Counted from the stretch's first letter, positions 1 through 9,260 are shown. The stretch: DNA of 64,000 nucleotides from an uncultured Lachnoclostridium sp. (GCA_944381625.1 CALWLW010000012.1:42628-106627), one strand, 5' to 3'. Program-made: numbers and translations. Notes: generated by a model from the sequence alone, not told the origin.

Positions 1-31
1 ATTGAGTGCGGAATGTATATAGAGGTTCCAT
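1..31 (-). CDS. 5' end of a divergent gene running off the left edge (partial)
   Basis: On the minus strand an ATG at 31-29 is preceded by AAAGGAGCAGG, and a well-formed promoter lies further upstream (105-133). Only ten codons (MEPLYTFRTQ) are inside the window, so no family can be named. The call rests on the combination of promoter, ribosome binding site and an open frame to the edge; it could still be a leader or a chance start. Confidence 0.4.
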   Translation of the reverse strand, partial: MEPLYTFRTQ

Positions 32-104
32 TTGATGACCTGCTCCTTTCGTAAATTTGATTGGAATTGGATTTTCCAATAAACAGAACGATTACTTACA
101 AAAA

Positions 105-133
105 ATTATAGCATATACGACTGAAACCCACAA
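105..133 (-). promoter_or_regulatory. Sigma-A type promoter, minus strand, for the left-edge gene
   Basis: Read on the minus strand: TTGTGG (133-128), a 17-base spacer, then TATAAT (110-105) with an extended -10 TGc. It points at the partial gene starting at 31. The inverted pair TTGGAA/TTCCAA (61-79) lies in the leader and could be an operator. Confidence 0.5.
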
Positions 134-204
134 GAACAGGAAAATAGCCCATGTGATCATGAACAGGCCGGAACAGAATAGAATAAATGGGATGCCCGCC
201 GCGC

Positions 205-233
205 TTGAAAAATAAAAATGCATATGTTAGATT
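205..233 (+). promoter_or_regulatory. Probable promoter of the flippase gene
   Basis: TTGAAA (205-210), 17-base spacer, TAGATT (228-233), ending 30 bases before the flippase ATG. The surrounding 1-263 stretch is AT-rich, carries the two divergent promoters and shows nothing else recognisable. Confidence 0.45.
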
Positions 234-263
234 AGAAGTCAGAATAAAAAAGGTTTTGAACAT

Positions 264-1574
264 ATGAGACGGATGAAAAAAGACAGTGATTTTATAAAAA
301 TATTGTCGAATACGGCCTGGATGGTGTTCGATAAGGTATTCCTGCTGGCGCTGAGCCTGTTTGTCTCAGTGAAGATCGCCAATTATTACGGTGCGCTGGG
401 ATACGGCTCCTATCAGTATGCAGTCAGCATCGTGGCTGTATTTGAGATCGTGACCACCTTTGTGGATGCGCGGGTGGTGAAGAAGAAATATCTGGACCAT
501 GATTCGGAAGTGGTGGTGCTGACGGGAACCGTGGCGAGAATCCTGCTGGCGCTGCTCTCTGTTCTGGGCGGGTGTGTGTTTATCCTGCTTTATCAGGGCG
601 GCGCGCAGTTCAATATGGTTTTCATGCTGCTTCTGTTGAATATGGCCCTGGGCAATGTGAAGTTTGGAATGGCGAACCGCTTCGAATACCTGATGAAGTC
701 GAAAAAAGTCGTCATTGCGACGGATCTGGCGGCGCTCACCGCGTCGGTGCTCCAGCTCATCGCGGTGCAGTATTCCTGGCCGCTGACGGCGCTGGCCATG
801 ATCGCGCTGACTTCCACGGCGATCAGCCTGTTTATCATCTGGATCCAGTACAGGACGGATTTCGGCGGGCTGAGATTTACGCTTCTGGACCGGCAGCTTT
901 TAAAACAGCTTCTGAAAGAGAGTTTTCCGCTGGGGATCGCAGGCTCCTGCGGCGTTTTGTACACCCGTTCTGACAGCATCATGCTGGGAGCGATGATGAC
1001 GTCCGCCGAGGTGGGGATCTATTCCATCTCTGTGAGCCTGATCACCATTGTGCAGATCGCCATCGCGCCCATCCGGGAATCGGTATTTCCCATGCTGCTG
1101 AACCTGTATGATACGGACCGGAAGCAGTATGAGGAGCGGTATATCCAGATATCCAGCGTTATGACATGGATCTATATTGCGGGCGTGGCATTCTCCTTTG
1201 TGGTACTGCCGTATGCGTTCCGCTTCCTGAACGCCGAGTATGCCCAGGCATATCCGGTGTACCGCATCCATGTACTGGGCACTTTCTTTATGTATAATGC
1301 GGCGCTGAGGGCGGGACATTTTACGATCATCAACCGGGGAAGCATCCTGACCTGGTCCCAGGCTATCAGCGTGCTGGCCAACGTGGTCATGAACTTTTTC
1401 CTGATTCAGTCATGGGGCATGTACGGCGCGGCGGCGGCCACGGTGATCACACAGGCCATTTCCCTGATGTTCATCAATCTGTTTTTCCAGAAAGATGGAC
1501 GGGAAGTGTTTCTGTGGCAGGTAAAGGCTCTGAATCCGGTCTATATTTTCCGGTTTCTGAAGTCGGCCAGATAG
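264..1574 (+). CDS. Flippase-like polysaccharide export protein (MOP/Wzx family)
   Basis: The 436-residue protein is strongly hydrophobic throughout, with about 12-14 predicted membrane segments separated by short charged loops, as in the Wzx/PST branch of the MOP flippase superfamily. These proteins move lipid-linked sugar repeat units across the membrane. The start at 264 has only a weak AAAGG-type site; the ATG at 273 is a possible alternative. The stop is 18 bases before the phosphopantetheinyl transferase gene. No glycosyltransferases follow, so its polysaccharide would have to be encoded elsewhere, perhaps to the left of the window. Substrate cannot be read from the sequence. Confidence 0.8.
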   Translation: MRRMKKDSDFIKILSNTAWMVFDKVFLLALSLFVSVKIANYYGALGYGSYQYAVSIVAVFEIVTTFVDARVVKKKYLDHDSEVVVLTGTVARILLALLSVLGGCVFILLYQGGAQFNMVFMLLLLNMALGNVKFGMANRFEYLMKSKKVVIATDLAALTASVLQLIAVQYSWPLTALAMIALTSTAISLFIIWIQYRTDFGGLRFTLLDRQLLKQLLKESFPLGIAGSCGVLYTRSDSIMLGAMMTSAEVGIYSISVSLITIVQIAIAPIRESVFPMLLNLYDTDRKQYEERYIQISSVMTWIYIAGVAFSFVVLPYAFRFLNAEYAQAYPVYRIHVLGTFFMYNAALRAGHFTIINRGSILTWSQAISVLANVVMNFFLIQSWGMYGAAAATVITQAISLMFINLFFQKDGREVFLWQVKALNPVYIFRFLKSAR

Positions 1575-1592
1575 GATGGGTGGAGTTCGCAT

Positions 1593-2249
1593 ATGATTCG
1601 GGTATTTTGCATGGACGTGAGGGGCCGGGATTTCCTGGACGCCTCCTGGGCGCCTTATCTGTCGGAGGAACGAAAGGAAGCGGCGCGGCGCCGCAGACAG
1701 CCGGAGGCAAGACAGATGTGCCTGGGCGCGGAGGCGCTTCTGAACCGGGCGCTGGAGGCCGTGGGCGCGGGAATTCCCCTGCCAGCCGCCTATACGAGAA
1801 ATGAGTACGGGAAGCCGTATCTGAGTTCGGAGAGCGGAATCTATGTCAACTGGTCCCATTCCGGGGCCTATGCGGTCTGCGCGGTGTCGGATACGGAAGT
1901 GGGCGTGGACATCCAGGAGATGGACAAGGAGCCCGGGGAGCGGCTGGCCCGGAGAATTCTGGTGCCGGAAGAATACCGGGACTGGGAAGAAACGGCCTGC
2001 GGAGAACGGAAGGAACGCTTTTACCGGTACTGGACGGTGAAGGAGAGTTTCCTGAAGATGAAAGGGACAGGTTTCTATGGAGATCTGGATGTTTTCCGCG
2101 TGGCGCTGGGAACCGGTGCGGCGGACATTCTGGATGCGGAAGGGAACCATTTATGTCTGGCCAGGTTCCTGTCGTTTAAGGAGGCGGGGTATCTGGTGTG
2201 CGTCTGCCGGGAAGGCGTGTGGCAGGCGCCGGATGTGGAATATATATAG
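1593..2249 (+). CDS. 4'-phosphopantetheinyl transferase, Sfp type
   Basis: The enzyme moves the phosphopantetheine arm of coenzyme A onto carrier proteins of fatty acid, polyketide or peptide synthesis. The 218-residue length fits the Sfp/Gsp subfamily rather than the shorter AcpS. Family motifs are visible: WSHSG near residues 85-89, GVDIQEM near 105, where the Asp and Glu bind Mg2+, and WTVKESFLKMKGTG near 150 with the conserved WxxKES. No synthase gene is in the window, so its acyl carrier target is unknown. It lies between the flippase and the sirtuin with short gaps, so co-transcription is likely. Confidence 0.88.
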   Translation: MIRVFCMDVRGRDFLDASWAPYLSEERKEAARRRRQPEARQMCLGAEALLNRALEAVGAGIPLPAAYTRNEYGKPYLSSESGIYVNWSHSGAYAVCAVSDTEVGVDIQEMDKEPGERLARRILVPEEYRDWEETACGERKERFYRYWTVKESFLKMKGTGFYGDLDVFRVALGTGAADILDAEGNHLCLARFLSFKEAGYLVCVCREGVWQAPDVEYI

Positions 2250-2261
2250 GAGGGATTTCTT

Positions 2262-2981
2262 GTGGAAGAGAAGCTGGAACGTTTGAAACAGTGGGTGGAT
2301 GAGAGCAGCCGCATGGTATTCTTCGGGGGAGCGGGAGTCTCCACAGAGAGCGGCATACCGGATTTCCGGAGTGTGGACGGGCTGTATCATCAGCAGTATG
2401 ATTATCCGCCGGAGACTATATTGAGCCATACCTTTTATATGCAGAAGCCGGAGGAATTTTACCGGTTCTACCGGGCGAAGATGCTGGCGCTGGACGCGAA
2501 GCCCAACGCTGCCCATAAAAAGCTGGCCCAGTGGGAGCAGGAGGGGAAACTTCAGGCGGTGGTGACGCAGAATATCGACGGTCTGCACCAGGCGGCCGGG
2601 AGCCGGCGCGTCTATGAACTGCACGGTTCTGTACACCGGAATTACTGCCGGAAATGCGGCGCTTTCTATGACGCGGAGTATATCCGGGATTCTCAGGGTG
2701 TTCCCTGTTGTGAGAAATGCGGAGGGGCGGTCAAACCGGACGTGGTATTGTACGAGGAAGGGCTGGATCAGGCTACGTTAAGCGGCGCGGTGCGGGCAAT
2801 TGGCAGCGCGGATCTTCTCATTGTGGGCGGGACGTCTCTGACCGTGTATCCGGCGGCCGGACTGATCGATTACTACGGCGGGAACCGTCTGGTGCTCATC
2901 AACAAATCGGTCACGCCCATGGATTCCCGCGCGGATCTTCTGATCCAGGGCAGCATCGGGGAAATCTTCAGCCAGTTATAA
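2262..2981 (+). CDS. cobB: NAD-dependent protein deacylase (sirtuin, Sir2/CobB family)
   Basis: This enzyme removes acyl groups from protein lysines using NAD+ and releases nicotinamide. The 239 residues carry GAGVSTESGIPDFRS near 23-37 (NAD-binding loop), TQNIDGLH near 103, the catalytic His in ELHGSVH near 121, and two CxxC pairs of the structural zinc ribbon. GTG is chosen as start because it sits seven bases after AGGAGGG. It lies 12 bases downstream of the phosphopantetheinyl transferase and 15 upstream of DUF951, suggesting one transcript. Substrate proteins are not indicated. Confidence 0.92.
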   Translation: MEEKLERLKQWVDESSRMVFFGGAGVSTESGIPDFRSVDGLYHQQYDYPPETILSHTFYMQKPEEFYRFYRAKMLALDAKPNAAHKKLAQWEQEGKLQAVVTQNIDGLHQAAGSRRVYELHGSVHRNYCRKCGAFYDAEYIRDSQGVPCCEKCGGAVKPDVVLYEEGLDQATLSGAVRAIGSADLLIVGGTSLTVYPAAGLIDYYGGNRLVLINKSVTPMDSRADLLIQGSIGEIFSQL

Positions 2982-2996
2982 GAGGGAGGAACGTCT

Positions 2997-3179
2997 ATGG
3001 AATACCAGGTGGGCGATATTGTAAAACTGAAAAAACCCCATCCCTGCGGGAGCCAGGAGTGGGAGATCCTGCGGGTGGGCGCGGATTTCCGGCTGAAGTG
3101 CGAGGGGTGCGGGCATCAGGTGATGGTCCCCAGGAAATTAGTGGAAAAGAATACCCGCGGACTGCGAAAAAAAGCTTGA
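2997..3179 (+). CDS. DUF951 family small protein
   Basis: The 60-residue protein matches the DUF951 pattern known in Firmicutes: an N-terminal YxVGDIVKLKKPHPCG segment followed by a nucleic-acid-binding-like core with RxGADFRLKCxGCGH and a basic end. Three cysteines could bind a metal, but that is inference. In many Clostridia this gene lies just upstream of rpsF, as here. GAGGGAGGA provides a strong binding site for the ATG. Its function is not established. Confidence 0.85.
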   Translation: MEYQVGDIVKLKKPHPCGSQEWEILRVGADFRLKCEGCGHQVMVPRKLVEKNTRGLRKKA

Positions 3180-3204
3180 AAATACAGGAGAATTATGCTA
3201 TAGT
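3176..3204 (+). promoter_or_regulatory. Promoter of the rpsF-ssb-rpsR operon
   Basis: TTGAAA (3176-3181), 17-base spacer, TATAGT (3199-3204) with an extended -10 TGc. It overlaps the last codons of the DUF951 gene. The leader of about 85 bases can form hairpins GCTCC/GGAGC (3227-3239) and GCGCA/TGCGC (3249-3272). S6:S18 feedback on rpsF leaders is known in bacteria, but I could not recognise its binding motif here. Confidence 0.6.
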
Positions 3205-3296
3205 AGTTTCTCGTGATATATTATGGCTCCACAGGAGCAACATTCCTTGCGCATTGATAAAAAGCGGTGCGCCAGAGACCAAAAGGAGGAAAAAGC

Positions 3297-3584
3297 ATGA
3301 ACAAATACGAACTTGCACTGGTTGTGAATGCAAAAATCGAAGATGACGAAAGAGCAGCGGCCGTAGAGAAAGCGAAAGAGATTATCACTCGTTTCGGCGG
3401 CGTTGTGACGGAAGTGGAAGATGCGGGCAAGAAGAGACTCGCATATGAGATCCAGCATATGAAAGAGGGATTCTACTACTTCATCCAGTTCGACGCTCCG
3501 TCTACCTGCCCGGCAGAAGTAGAGAGACGCGTACGTATTCTGGATAATGTCATCCGCTATTTGTGTGTTCGCAAAGACGCATAA
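3297..3584 (+). CDS. rpsF: 30S ribosomal protein S6
   Basis: S6 binds the 16S rRNA central domain together with S18 in the small subunit. The 95-residue protein begins MNKYELALVVNAK and contains the conserved KRLAYEIQHMKEGFYYF and RRVRILDNVIRYL segments. ATG 3297 is chosen over the upstream GTG at 3267 because AAAGGAGG lies at the right distance and S6 proteins normally begin here. It heads the classical rpsF-ssb-rpsR operon. Confidence 0.97.
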   Translation: MNKYELALVVNAKIEDDERAAAVEKAKEIITRFGGVVTEVEDAGKKRLAYEIQHMKEGFYYFIQFDAPSTCPAEVERRVRILDNVIRYLCVRKDA

Positions 3585-3610
3585 GAAGAGCATATAAGAG
3601 GTGATTGTTA

Positions 3611-4060
3611 ATGAATAAAGTAATTTTGATGGGACGTTTGACCAGAGATCCGGAAGTCCGTTATTCCAGTGGAGAGACAGCGACGGCGGTGGCCAGGTTT
3701 ACGCTGGCGGTGGACCGCAGGTTTGCCAGAAGAGACAGCGACCAGACGGCTGATTTCATCGGCTGCGTGGCGTTTGGAAGGAATGCGGAGTTTATTGAGA
3801 AGTATTTCCGTCAGGGAATGCGTGTGACGATCTGCGGCCGTATCCAGACCGGAAGCTATACGAACCGGGACGGACAGAAGGTATACACCACAGACGTGGT
3901 GGTGGAAGAGCAGGAGTTCGCGGAGAGCAAGGCGGCGTCCGAAGCAAACCGGAACATGGGCGGATACCAGAGCGCTCCGGCGCCCAGCCCGGCATCGGCG
4001 GCCGGCGACGGTTTTATGAACATTCCGGATGGGATCGACGAAGAATTGCCGTTCAATTAA
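3611..4060 (+). CDS. ssb: Single-stranded DNA-binding protein
   Basis: SSB coats single-stranded DNA during replication, repair and recombination. The 149-residue protein has the OB fold at about 1-105 (MNKVILMGRLTRDPEVRY at the start), a Gly/Pro/Ala-rich linker, and the acidic tip DGIDEELPFN, which matches the protein-interaction tail of bacterial SSBs. ATG 3611 follows AGAGGTG and gives the usual MNKV start. Its position between rpsF and rpsR is the standard Firmicutes arrangement. Confidence 0.97.
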   Translation: MNKVILMGRLTRDPEVRYSSGETATAVARFTLAVDRRFARRDSDQTADFIGCVAFGRNAEFIEKYFRQGMRVTICGRIQTGSYTNRDGQKVYTTDVVVEEQEFAESKAASEANRNMGGYQSAPAPSPASAAGDGFMNIPDGIDEELPFN

Positions 4061-4101
4061 CAATCGGAACAGATAAAGATTTGTGAGAAGGAGGAACCAT
4101 C

Positions 4102-4365
4102 ATGGCTTACACCAAAAATGAAAAAGGCGATGCTCCGAAGATGAGAAGGGGCGGACGCAGGAGAAAGAAAGTCTGCGTATTCTGCGGCAAAGAGAACAAT
4201 GAGATCGATTACAAAGATGTAAATAAATTAAAAAGATACGTTTCCGAGAGAGGAAAGATCCTTCCGAGAAGAATCACCGGAAACTGTGCGAAACATCAGA
4301 GAGCGCTGACCGTAGCGATCAAGAGAGCGAGACACATCGCGCTGATGCCGTACATCGCAGAATAA
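4102..4365 (+). CDS. rpsR: 30S ribosomal protein S18
   Basis: S18 pairs with S6 on the small subunit platform. The 87 residues contain the basic [17 protein letters not shown] segment, a CxxC resembling the zinc-type S18 variants, then the core [25 protein letters not shown] and the C-terminal [12 protein letters not shown] strong AAGGAGG precedes the ATG. It is the last gene of the operon, followed directly by a terminator. Confidence 0.97.
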   Translation: MAYTKNEKGDAPKMRRGGRRRKKVCVFCGKENNEIDYKDVNKLKRYVSERGKILPRRITGNCAKHQRALTVAIKRARHIALMPYIAE

Positions 4366-4377
4366 GAACAACTTTTT

Positions 4378-4412
4378 GGGCACCGCTGCTGTTTGGGCGG
4401 TGCCCGTTTTTT
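4378..4412 (+). terminator. Intrinsic terminator of the rpsF operon
   Basis: Perfect 9-base stem GGGCACCGC (4378-4386) / GCGGTGCCC (4397-4405) followed by GTTTTTT. It lies 12 bases after the rpsR stop. Confidence 0.93.
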
Positions 4413-4451
4413 GCCTTTACGCCCAAAGCGCCCATCTTATACAACTTTCCA

Positions 4452-4480
4452 TTGTCCCCCCGAGATCAACATGGTATAAT
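4452..4480 (+). promoter_or_regulatory. Promoter upstream of gdpP
   Basis: TTGTCC (4452-4457), 17-base spacer, TATAAT (4475-4480) with extended -10 TGG. A second TGGTATAAT lies at 4607-4615 with a poor -35. The leader to gdpP would be about 280 bases and is rich in inverted repeats. Confidence 0.6.
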
Positions 4481-4735
4481 AATTCTGCTGACGCAGAATT
4501 CGAGCCAGCTTACGCTGTCTCGCCGCTGCTACGCATCGGATTATACCTGGCAACCCATGGCTTGAAAATCAAATGTCCCTCCGGGCCGCTTGATTTTCTG
4601 CGCACATGGTATAATGTCCAAGTAAGCAATGAGCAGTGCAGAAGCGAAGTCGAGCGCGGCACTGCGGAGCATAATGTAGCCAACGCCGATGCCATGCTTG
4701 CACGGGCGGCGCCGGTTTCTGCGCTTGCCGCAGAA
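4481..4735. repeat. Hairpin-rich leader with TTCTGC/GCAGAA inverted repeats
   Basis: The non-coding stretch between the rpsF terminator and gdpP holds three inverted repeats: AATTCTGC/GCAGAATT (4481-4500, 4-base loop), GAAAATCAA/TTGATTTTC (4564-4598), and TTCTGC/GCAGAA (4716-4735). The segment 4712-4735 recurs on the opposite strand at 40573-40596 with one mismatch in 24, so part of this is a dispersed element. Confidence 0.6.
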
Positions 4736-4763
4736 TGATAATTGATTGTATAAGGAAATTGCT

Positions 4764-6800
4764 ATGAAGAAGAAAGCAGATTTGAGAGGGCCGCTCCGCA
4801 TGTACGTGCGCTGGCCCCTGTATTTGACGATCCTGCTGGTGGGCATGTGCGTCTCCATATATCTGATCTCGCCTGGGGGAGGCGTCGTCGCGTCATTTTT
4901 TACGGCGGTGTATATTATGATCGCGGCGGCTCTGTATTTGCGGAACCGCTCTGCCATCTACACAGAGCTGGTGTCTTTTGCCACCCAATATGGACAGATA
5001 CAGAAGACCCTGCTGAAAGATCTGGCGATTCCCTACGCGCTCATGGGCGTGGACGGAAAGCTGATCTGGATGAACCGGGAGTTTATGAACGTTACAGGAA
5101 AAGGCCGTCGCTATAACCGCAGCATCAATACGATTTTTCCGGAGTTGAATCCGGGGCTGTTTCCCACTGTGGAGATCCCGGACGTATCGGTGGATCTGCA
5201 GTACGGAGACGGGGATTACCGGGTGGAGATGAAACTGATCTCGGTGGATTACGCGCTGGAAGGTGAGGAACTGGTGGAGGACGCCATGGACCGGCTGATC
5301 GCGGTGTATCTGTTCGATACCACGGAGATCAACCGCTGTATCCGGGAGAACCGGGAACAGCGCATGGCGGCCGGCCTGGTGTATATCGACAACTACGACG
5401 AAGCGCTGGAAAATGTGGAGGATGTGCGGACATCCCTTCTGGTGGCGCTGATCGAACGTAAGATCAATAAATATTTCAACGCCTATGACGGGATTGTGCG
5501 GAAGCTGGAAAAAGACCGTTTCTTTGTGGTTATGCAGGAAAAGGCATTGGCCCAGATTCGTGAGAACAAGTTTGATCTTTTGCAGGATATTAAAACCGTA
5601 AATATCGGCAATGAGATGGCGATCACTTTAAGCATCAGCATCGGTTCCGGCGGCAGCACCTATATGGACTGTATGGAATACGCCCGCAGCGCCATGGACC
5701 TGGCGCTGGCCAGAGGCGGAGACCAGGCGGTGGTAAAGACCAAGGATCAGATCACATACTATGGCGGCAAGACGCAGCAGGTGGAAAAGAGTACCAGGGT
5801 CAAGGCCAGAGTTAAGGCGCAGGCATTCCGCGAGATTGTGGAGACCAAGGACAAGGTGGTGGTCATGGGCCACCGGCTGACGGACGTGGACTCCTTCGGC
5901 GCGGCGGTGGGCATCTACCGGGCCGCCAGGACGCTCAACAAAAAGGCGCATATAGTGGTCAACGATGTGACCACCTCCGTGCGTCCCATGCTGGATGTGT
6001 TTAACGAGGCCAACAGCGGCGAGACGGGTATCGTCATCGGCAGCAGCCAGGCCCGTGAGATTGTGGACCGGAACACGGTGGTGGTGGTGGTGGATACCAA
6101 CCGTCCCAGCTACACGGAATGCGAAGATATTCTGCACATGACGCCCACGGTGGTGGTATTTGACCATCATCGGAGGGGAAATGAGATCATCGGCCATGCC
6201 GTTCTCTCTTACATTGAGCCCAACGCGTCCTCGGCCTGCGAGATGGTGGCCGAGATCCTTCAGTATTTCGCGGATAATGTGCGTCTGAAGGGCGGCGAGG
6301 CGGACTGCATCTACGCCGGCATGATCATCGATACGGATAACTTCCTGACGAAGACCGGCGTGCGTACCTTCGAGGCGGCGGCGTTCCTGCGCAGATGCGG
6401 GGCGGACGTAACCAGGGTACGCAAACTGTTCAGAAGCGATATGGCGGAATATAAAGCGAAAGCGGAGACGGTGCGCCACGCGGAGGTATACCGGGGATTT
6501 GCGCTTTCCGTATGTCCCAGCAAGGGCCTGACCAGCCCTACCATCGTGGGTGCGCAGGCGGCCAACGAGCTTCTGGACATCAGAGGCGTGAGGGCGTCCT
6601 TTGTCCTCACAGAATATAACGGGAAGATCTATGTCAGCGCCCGATCCATCGACGAGGTCAACGTGCAGGTGATCATGGAGAAGATGGGCGGCGGAGGACA
6701 TCTGAATATGGCGGGCGTACAGCTTGAATGCTCTCTGGATGAGGCGATGCAGCAGGTGCGCGAGACGCTGGACAGAATGTTTGCGGAAGGAGAATTGTGA
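4764..6800 (+). CDS. gdpP: Cyclic-di-AMP phosphodiesterase, GdpP type (DHH family)
   Basis: GdpP hydrolyses the second messenger c-di-AMP, which controls potassium, osmotic and cell-wall balance. The 678-residue protein shows two N-terminal membrane segments, a PAS-like region (about 85-170), a degenerate GGDEF region (about 175-310, lacking an intact GGDEF), and a DHH/DHHA1 module. Metal-binding motifs are [21 protein letters not shown] and FDHHRRG, with the C-terminal GGGGH substrate motif. ATG 4764 follows AAGGA at normal spacing; the TTG at 4746 is less likely. Its stop overlaps the rplI start (TGATG), the common gdpP-rplI-dnaB order of Firmicutes. Confidence 0.94.
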   Translation: MKKKADLRGPLRMYVRWPLYLTILLVGMCVSIYLISPGGGVVASFFTAVYIMIAAALYLRNRSAIYTELVSFATQYGQIQKTLLKDLAIPYALMGVDGKLIWMNREFMNVTGKGRRYNRSINTIFPELNPGLFPTVEIPDVSVDLQYGDGDYRVEMKLISVDYALEGEELVEDAMDRLIAVYLFDTTEINRCIRENREQRMAAGLVYIDNYDEALENVEDVRTSLLVALIERKINKYFNAYDGIVRKLEKDRFFVVMQEKALAQIRENKFDLLQDIKTVNIGNEMAITLSISIGSGGSTYMDCMEYARSAMDLALARGGDQAVVKTKDQITYYGGKTQQVEKSTRVKARVKAQAFREIVETKDKVVVMGHRLTDVDSFGAAVGIYRAARTLNKKAHIVVNDVTTSVRPMLDVFNEANSGETGIVIGSSQAREIVDRNTVVVVVDTNRPSYTECEDILHMTPTVVVFDHHRRGNEIIGHAVLSYIEPNASSACEMVAEILQYFADNVRLKGGEADCIYAGMIIDTDNFLTKTGVRTFEAAAFLRRCGADVTRVRKLFRSDMAEYKAKAETVRHAEVYRGFALSVCPSKGLTSPTIVGAQAANELLDIRGVRASFVLTEYNGKIYVSARSIDEVNVQVIMEKMGGGGHLNMAGVQLECSLDEAMQQVRETLDRMFAEGEL

Positions 6801-7246
6801 TGAAAGTTATTTTGTTGGAAGACGTAAAATCTCTTGGGAAAAAAGGACAGCTGGTGGATGTGAGCGACGGCTACGCGAGGAACTTTATCCTGGCGAAGAA
6901 GCTGGGGCTGGAAGCCACGCCCAAGAACCTGAACGATCTGAAATTAAAAAAGGCACATGAGGATAAACTGGCGGCCCAGAGGCTTCAGGAAGCCAAAGAA
7001 TTCGCGGCGAAGCTGGAAGGACTTCAGGTGACGGTGAAGATCAAGGCCGGAGAGGGCGGAAAACTGTTCGGCTCCGTCTCTTCCAAAGAGATCGCGGAAG
7101 CGGCCAAAGAACAGCTGGGCCTGGACATTGATAAAAAGAAACTGGTTCTGCAGAATCAGATTAAGGCAATCGGAACCACCTCAGTGGCTGTGAAGCTGCA
7201 TCCCCAGGTGACCGGTGAACTGAAGGTTATCGTACAGGAAGCGTAA
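6800..7246 (+). CDS. rplI: 50S ribosomal protein L9
   Basis: L9 is a two-domain protein at the base of the L1 stalk. The 148 residues begin [30 protein letters not shown], the N-terminal rRNA-binding signature of L9, continue into a long connecting helix and end with the C-terminal domain containing [17 protein letters not shown]. The ATG overlaps the gdpP stop by one base, indicating translational coupling. It is followed closely by dnaB. Confidence 0.96.
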   Translation: MKVILLEDVKSLGKKGQLVDVSDGYARNFILAKKLGLEATPKNLNDLKLKKAHEDKLAAQRLQEAKEFAAKLEGLQVTVKIKAGEGGKLFGSVSSKEIAEAAKEQLGLDIDKKKLVLQNQIKAIGTTSVAVKLHPQVTGELKVIVQEA

Positions 7247-7263
7247 GACAGGAGAGACGTAAG

Positions 7264-8613
7264 ATGGAAGAAGCGCTGATCAAGCGTGTGATGCCTCACG
7301 ACGAGGAGGCGGAGATCTCGGTCATCGGCGCCATGCTCCTGGACAATGAGGCGATCATGGTCGCCTCCGAGATGATTACCGGGGAAGACTTCTACCAGAA
7401 GCAGATGGGGCTGGTCTACGATACGGTGGTGGAACTGTACAACGAAGGGAAACCGGTGGAACCGGTTATTCTCCACACCAGCCTCCGGGAAAAAGGGATT
7501 CCTGAAGAGCTGTGCGGCGTGGATCAGATCCTGCGGTGGATGGATCAGGTGACCACCTCCGCCAATATCAAATATTATGCGGAGATCGTGGCGGAAAAAT
7601 CCGTGGCGAGGCGTTCCATCCGGATGCTGGAGGAGAACGCCAATACTTTATATATGGGCTCCGAGAAGCTGGAGGATACGCTGGCGGAGCTGGAAAAGAA
7701 AGTATTCGACCTGGCCCAGAGAGGGAATGGAAGCGAGTTCGTCCCCATACGCCAGGTCGTGATCAACGTGATGAAAAAGATCGACGCGGCCTCCAAGACC
7801 AGAGGGCGCGTGACGGGACTGGAGACCGGGTTTATGGATCTGGATTACAAGACCTCGGGTCTGCAGCCGTCCGATCTGATCCTGGTGGCGGCCCGTCCGT
7901 CCATGGGTAAGACAGCTTTCGTCCTGAATATCGCTCAGCATATGGCGTTCAAGAAAAATATGCCGGTGGCGGTCTTCAGCCTGGAGATGTCCAAGGAACA
8001 GCTGGTGAACCGTATGCTGTCCTTGGAATCCCATGTGGACGCGCAGAAGATCCGTACCGGCCGCCTGACGGACGAGGAGTGGATGAATCTGGTGGAAGGG
8101 TCGGCCAATATCGCCAACTCCAAACTGGTGATTGATGACACGCCTGGTATTTCCCTGCCGGTACTGCGTTCCAAATGCAGGAAGCTCAAGATGGAACAGG
8201 ATATCCAGATCGTGATCATCGACTATCTGCAGCTGATGAGCGGAAACAGCAGCAGCAACGCCGCGTCCCGGCAGCAGGAGATCTCTGACATTTCCAGGGG
8301 CCTGAAAGCGTTGGCCAGGGAGCTGAACGTCCCGGTGGTGGCGCTGTCCCAGCTCAGCCGTGCGGTGGAACAGAGGCCGGATCACAGGCCCATGCTTTCG
8401 GACCTGCGAGAATCCGGAGCCATCGAGCAGGACGCGGACGTGGTGATGTTCCTTTACCGGGAAGGCTACTATAACCGGGATCTGTCCGAAGCGGAGCAGA
8501 GAGTGGCGGAAGTGATTGTAGCCAAGCAGAGGAACGGCCCCATCGGTACCGTCAACCTGCTGTGGATACCGGAGCTGACCAAATTCAGCGACATGGACCG
8601 GAGTCCTGCATAG
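7264..8613 (+). CDS. dnaB: Replicative DNA helicase DnaB
   Basis: The hexameric helicase unwinds DNA ahead of the replisome. The 449-residue length is typical. The N-terminal DnaB domain (about 1-110, PHDEEAEISVIGAML) precedes the RecA-like motor with Walker A ARPSMGKTA near 218, IVIIDYLQLMSG (Walker B) near 320 and the loop DLRESGAIEQDADVVMFLYR near 380. AGGAGAG precedes the ATG. It closes the gdpP-rplI-dnaB cluster, and the metallopeptidase gene follows after 13 bases. Confidence 0.97.
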   Translation: MEEALIKRVMPHDEEAEISVIGAMLLDNEAIMVASEMITGEDFYQKQMGLVYDTVVELYNEGKPVEPVILHTSLREKGIPEELCGVDQILRWMDQVTTSANIKYYAEIVAEKSVARRSIRMLEENANTLYMGSEKLEDTLAELEKKVFDLAQRGNGSEFVPIRQVVINVMKKIDAASKTRGRVTGLETGFMDLDYKTSGLQPSDLILVAARPSMGKTAFVLNIAQHMAFKKNMPVAVFSLEMSKEQLVNRMLSLESHVDAQKIRTGRLTDEEWMNLVEGSANIANSKLVIDDTPGISLPVLRSKCRKLKMEQDIQIVIIDYLQLMSGNSSSNAASRQQEISDISRGLKALARELNVPVVALSQLSRAVEQRPDHRPMLSDLRESGAIEQDADVVMFLYREGYYNRDLSEAEQRVAEVIVAKQRNGPIGTVNLLWIPELTKFSDMDRSPA

Positions 8614-8626
8614 GGAGGACAGTCAG

Positions 8627-9211
8627 ATGCGGAAAATGACAGAATACAGGATCGCGGACGGAAGCCGGGAGGTCTCCGTCCGCATCATACGTTCCGGGAG
8701 AAAAAGCCTGGGCCTGGAGGTGCGCTCAGGCGGAGAAGTGATGGCCCGCGTTCCTCAGAGTGTACCGGACGGAGAAGTGATAAAATTTATCGAGAAGCAC
8801 CGGGAATGGATTCTGAGAAAGCTTTCGGCGCAAAATGGGAGGGATATCCAGAGAGAAGACACCGGCGCGACGCCGGTATCCAGTCTGACGGACGAAGAGA
8901 TGAAGCGTATCAAAGAAAAGATTGCAGGCAGGGTTGTCCACTATGCCCGGCTGATGGGCGTCACTTTCGGACGCATCACCATACGAAACCAGAAAACCCG
9001 CTGGGGGAGCTGCAGTTCCAAAGGAAACCTGAACTTCAATTATCAGCTGTACTATCTCCCGGACGAGCTGCTGGACTATGTGGTGGTGCATGAACTGGCT
9101 CACCGGCGGCATATGAACCACTCCCGGGAGTTCTGGAAAGAAGTGGAACAGTGGTATCCCGGATACCAGGAGGCCAGGCGGAAACTGAAGGGGATACGGC
9201 TGGCGGAATAA
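8627..9211 (+). CDS. YgjP-type zinc metallopeptidase (DUF45/M48-like)
   Basis: The 194-residue protein carries HELAHRRHMNHSREFW near 160, an HExxH zinc motif with a third downstream ligand, and the family marker TRWGSCSSKGNLNFN just before it. These features place it in the DUF45 (YgjP, SprT-like) group; the physiological substrate is not established. It has no signal peptide, so it acts in the cytoplasm. GGGAGGA precedes the ATG, which lies 13 bases after dnaB and suggests readthrough. An alternative ATG is at 8636. Confidence 0.85.
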   Translation: MRKMTEYRIADGSREVSVRIIRSGRKSLGLEVRSGGEVMARVPQSVPDGEVIKFIEKHREWILRKLSAQNGRDIQREDTGATPVSSLTDEEMKRIKEKIAGRVVHYARLMGVTFGRITIRNQKTRWGSCSSKGNLNFNYQLYYLPDELLDYVVVHELAHRRHMNHSREFWKEVEQWYPGYQEARRKLKGIRLAE

Positions 9212-9260
9212 TGCAAGTGTATCCGACGAACTCGCCGCCAGCGAAAAAAAGATTTTCCAC

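Noticed and set aside
3205..3296. S6:S18 autoregulatory RNA in the rpsF leader
   Set aside because: Hairpins are present, but I could not find the conserved CCG-containing binding site, so no RNA element is called.
4376..4738. 120-codon ORF between rpsR and gdpP
   Set aside because: It begins inside the rpsF operon terminator and covers inverted repeats and promoter boxes. No protein-like composition.
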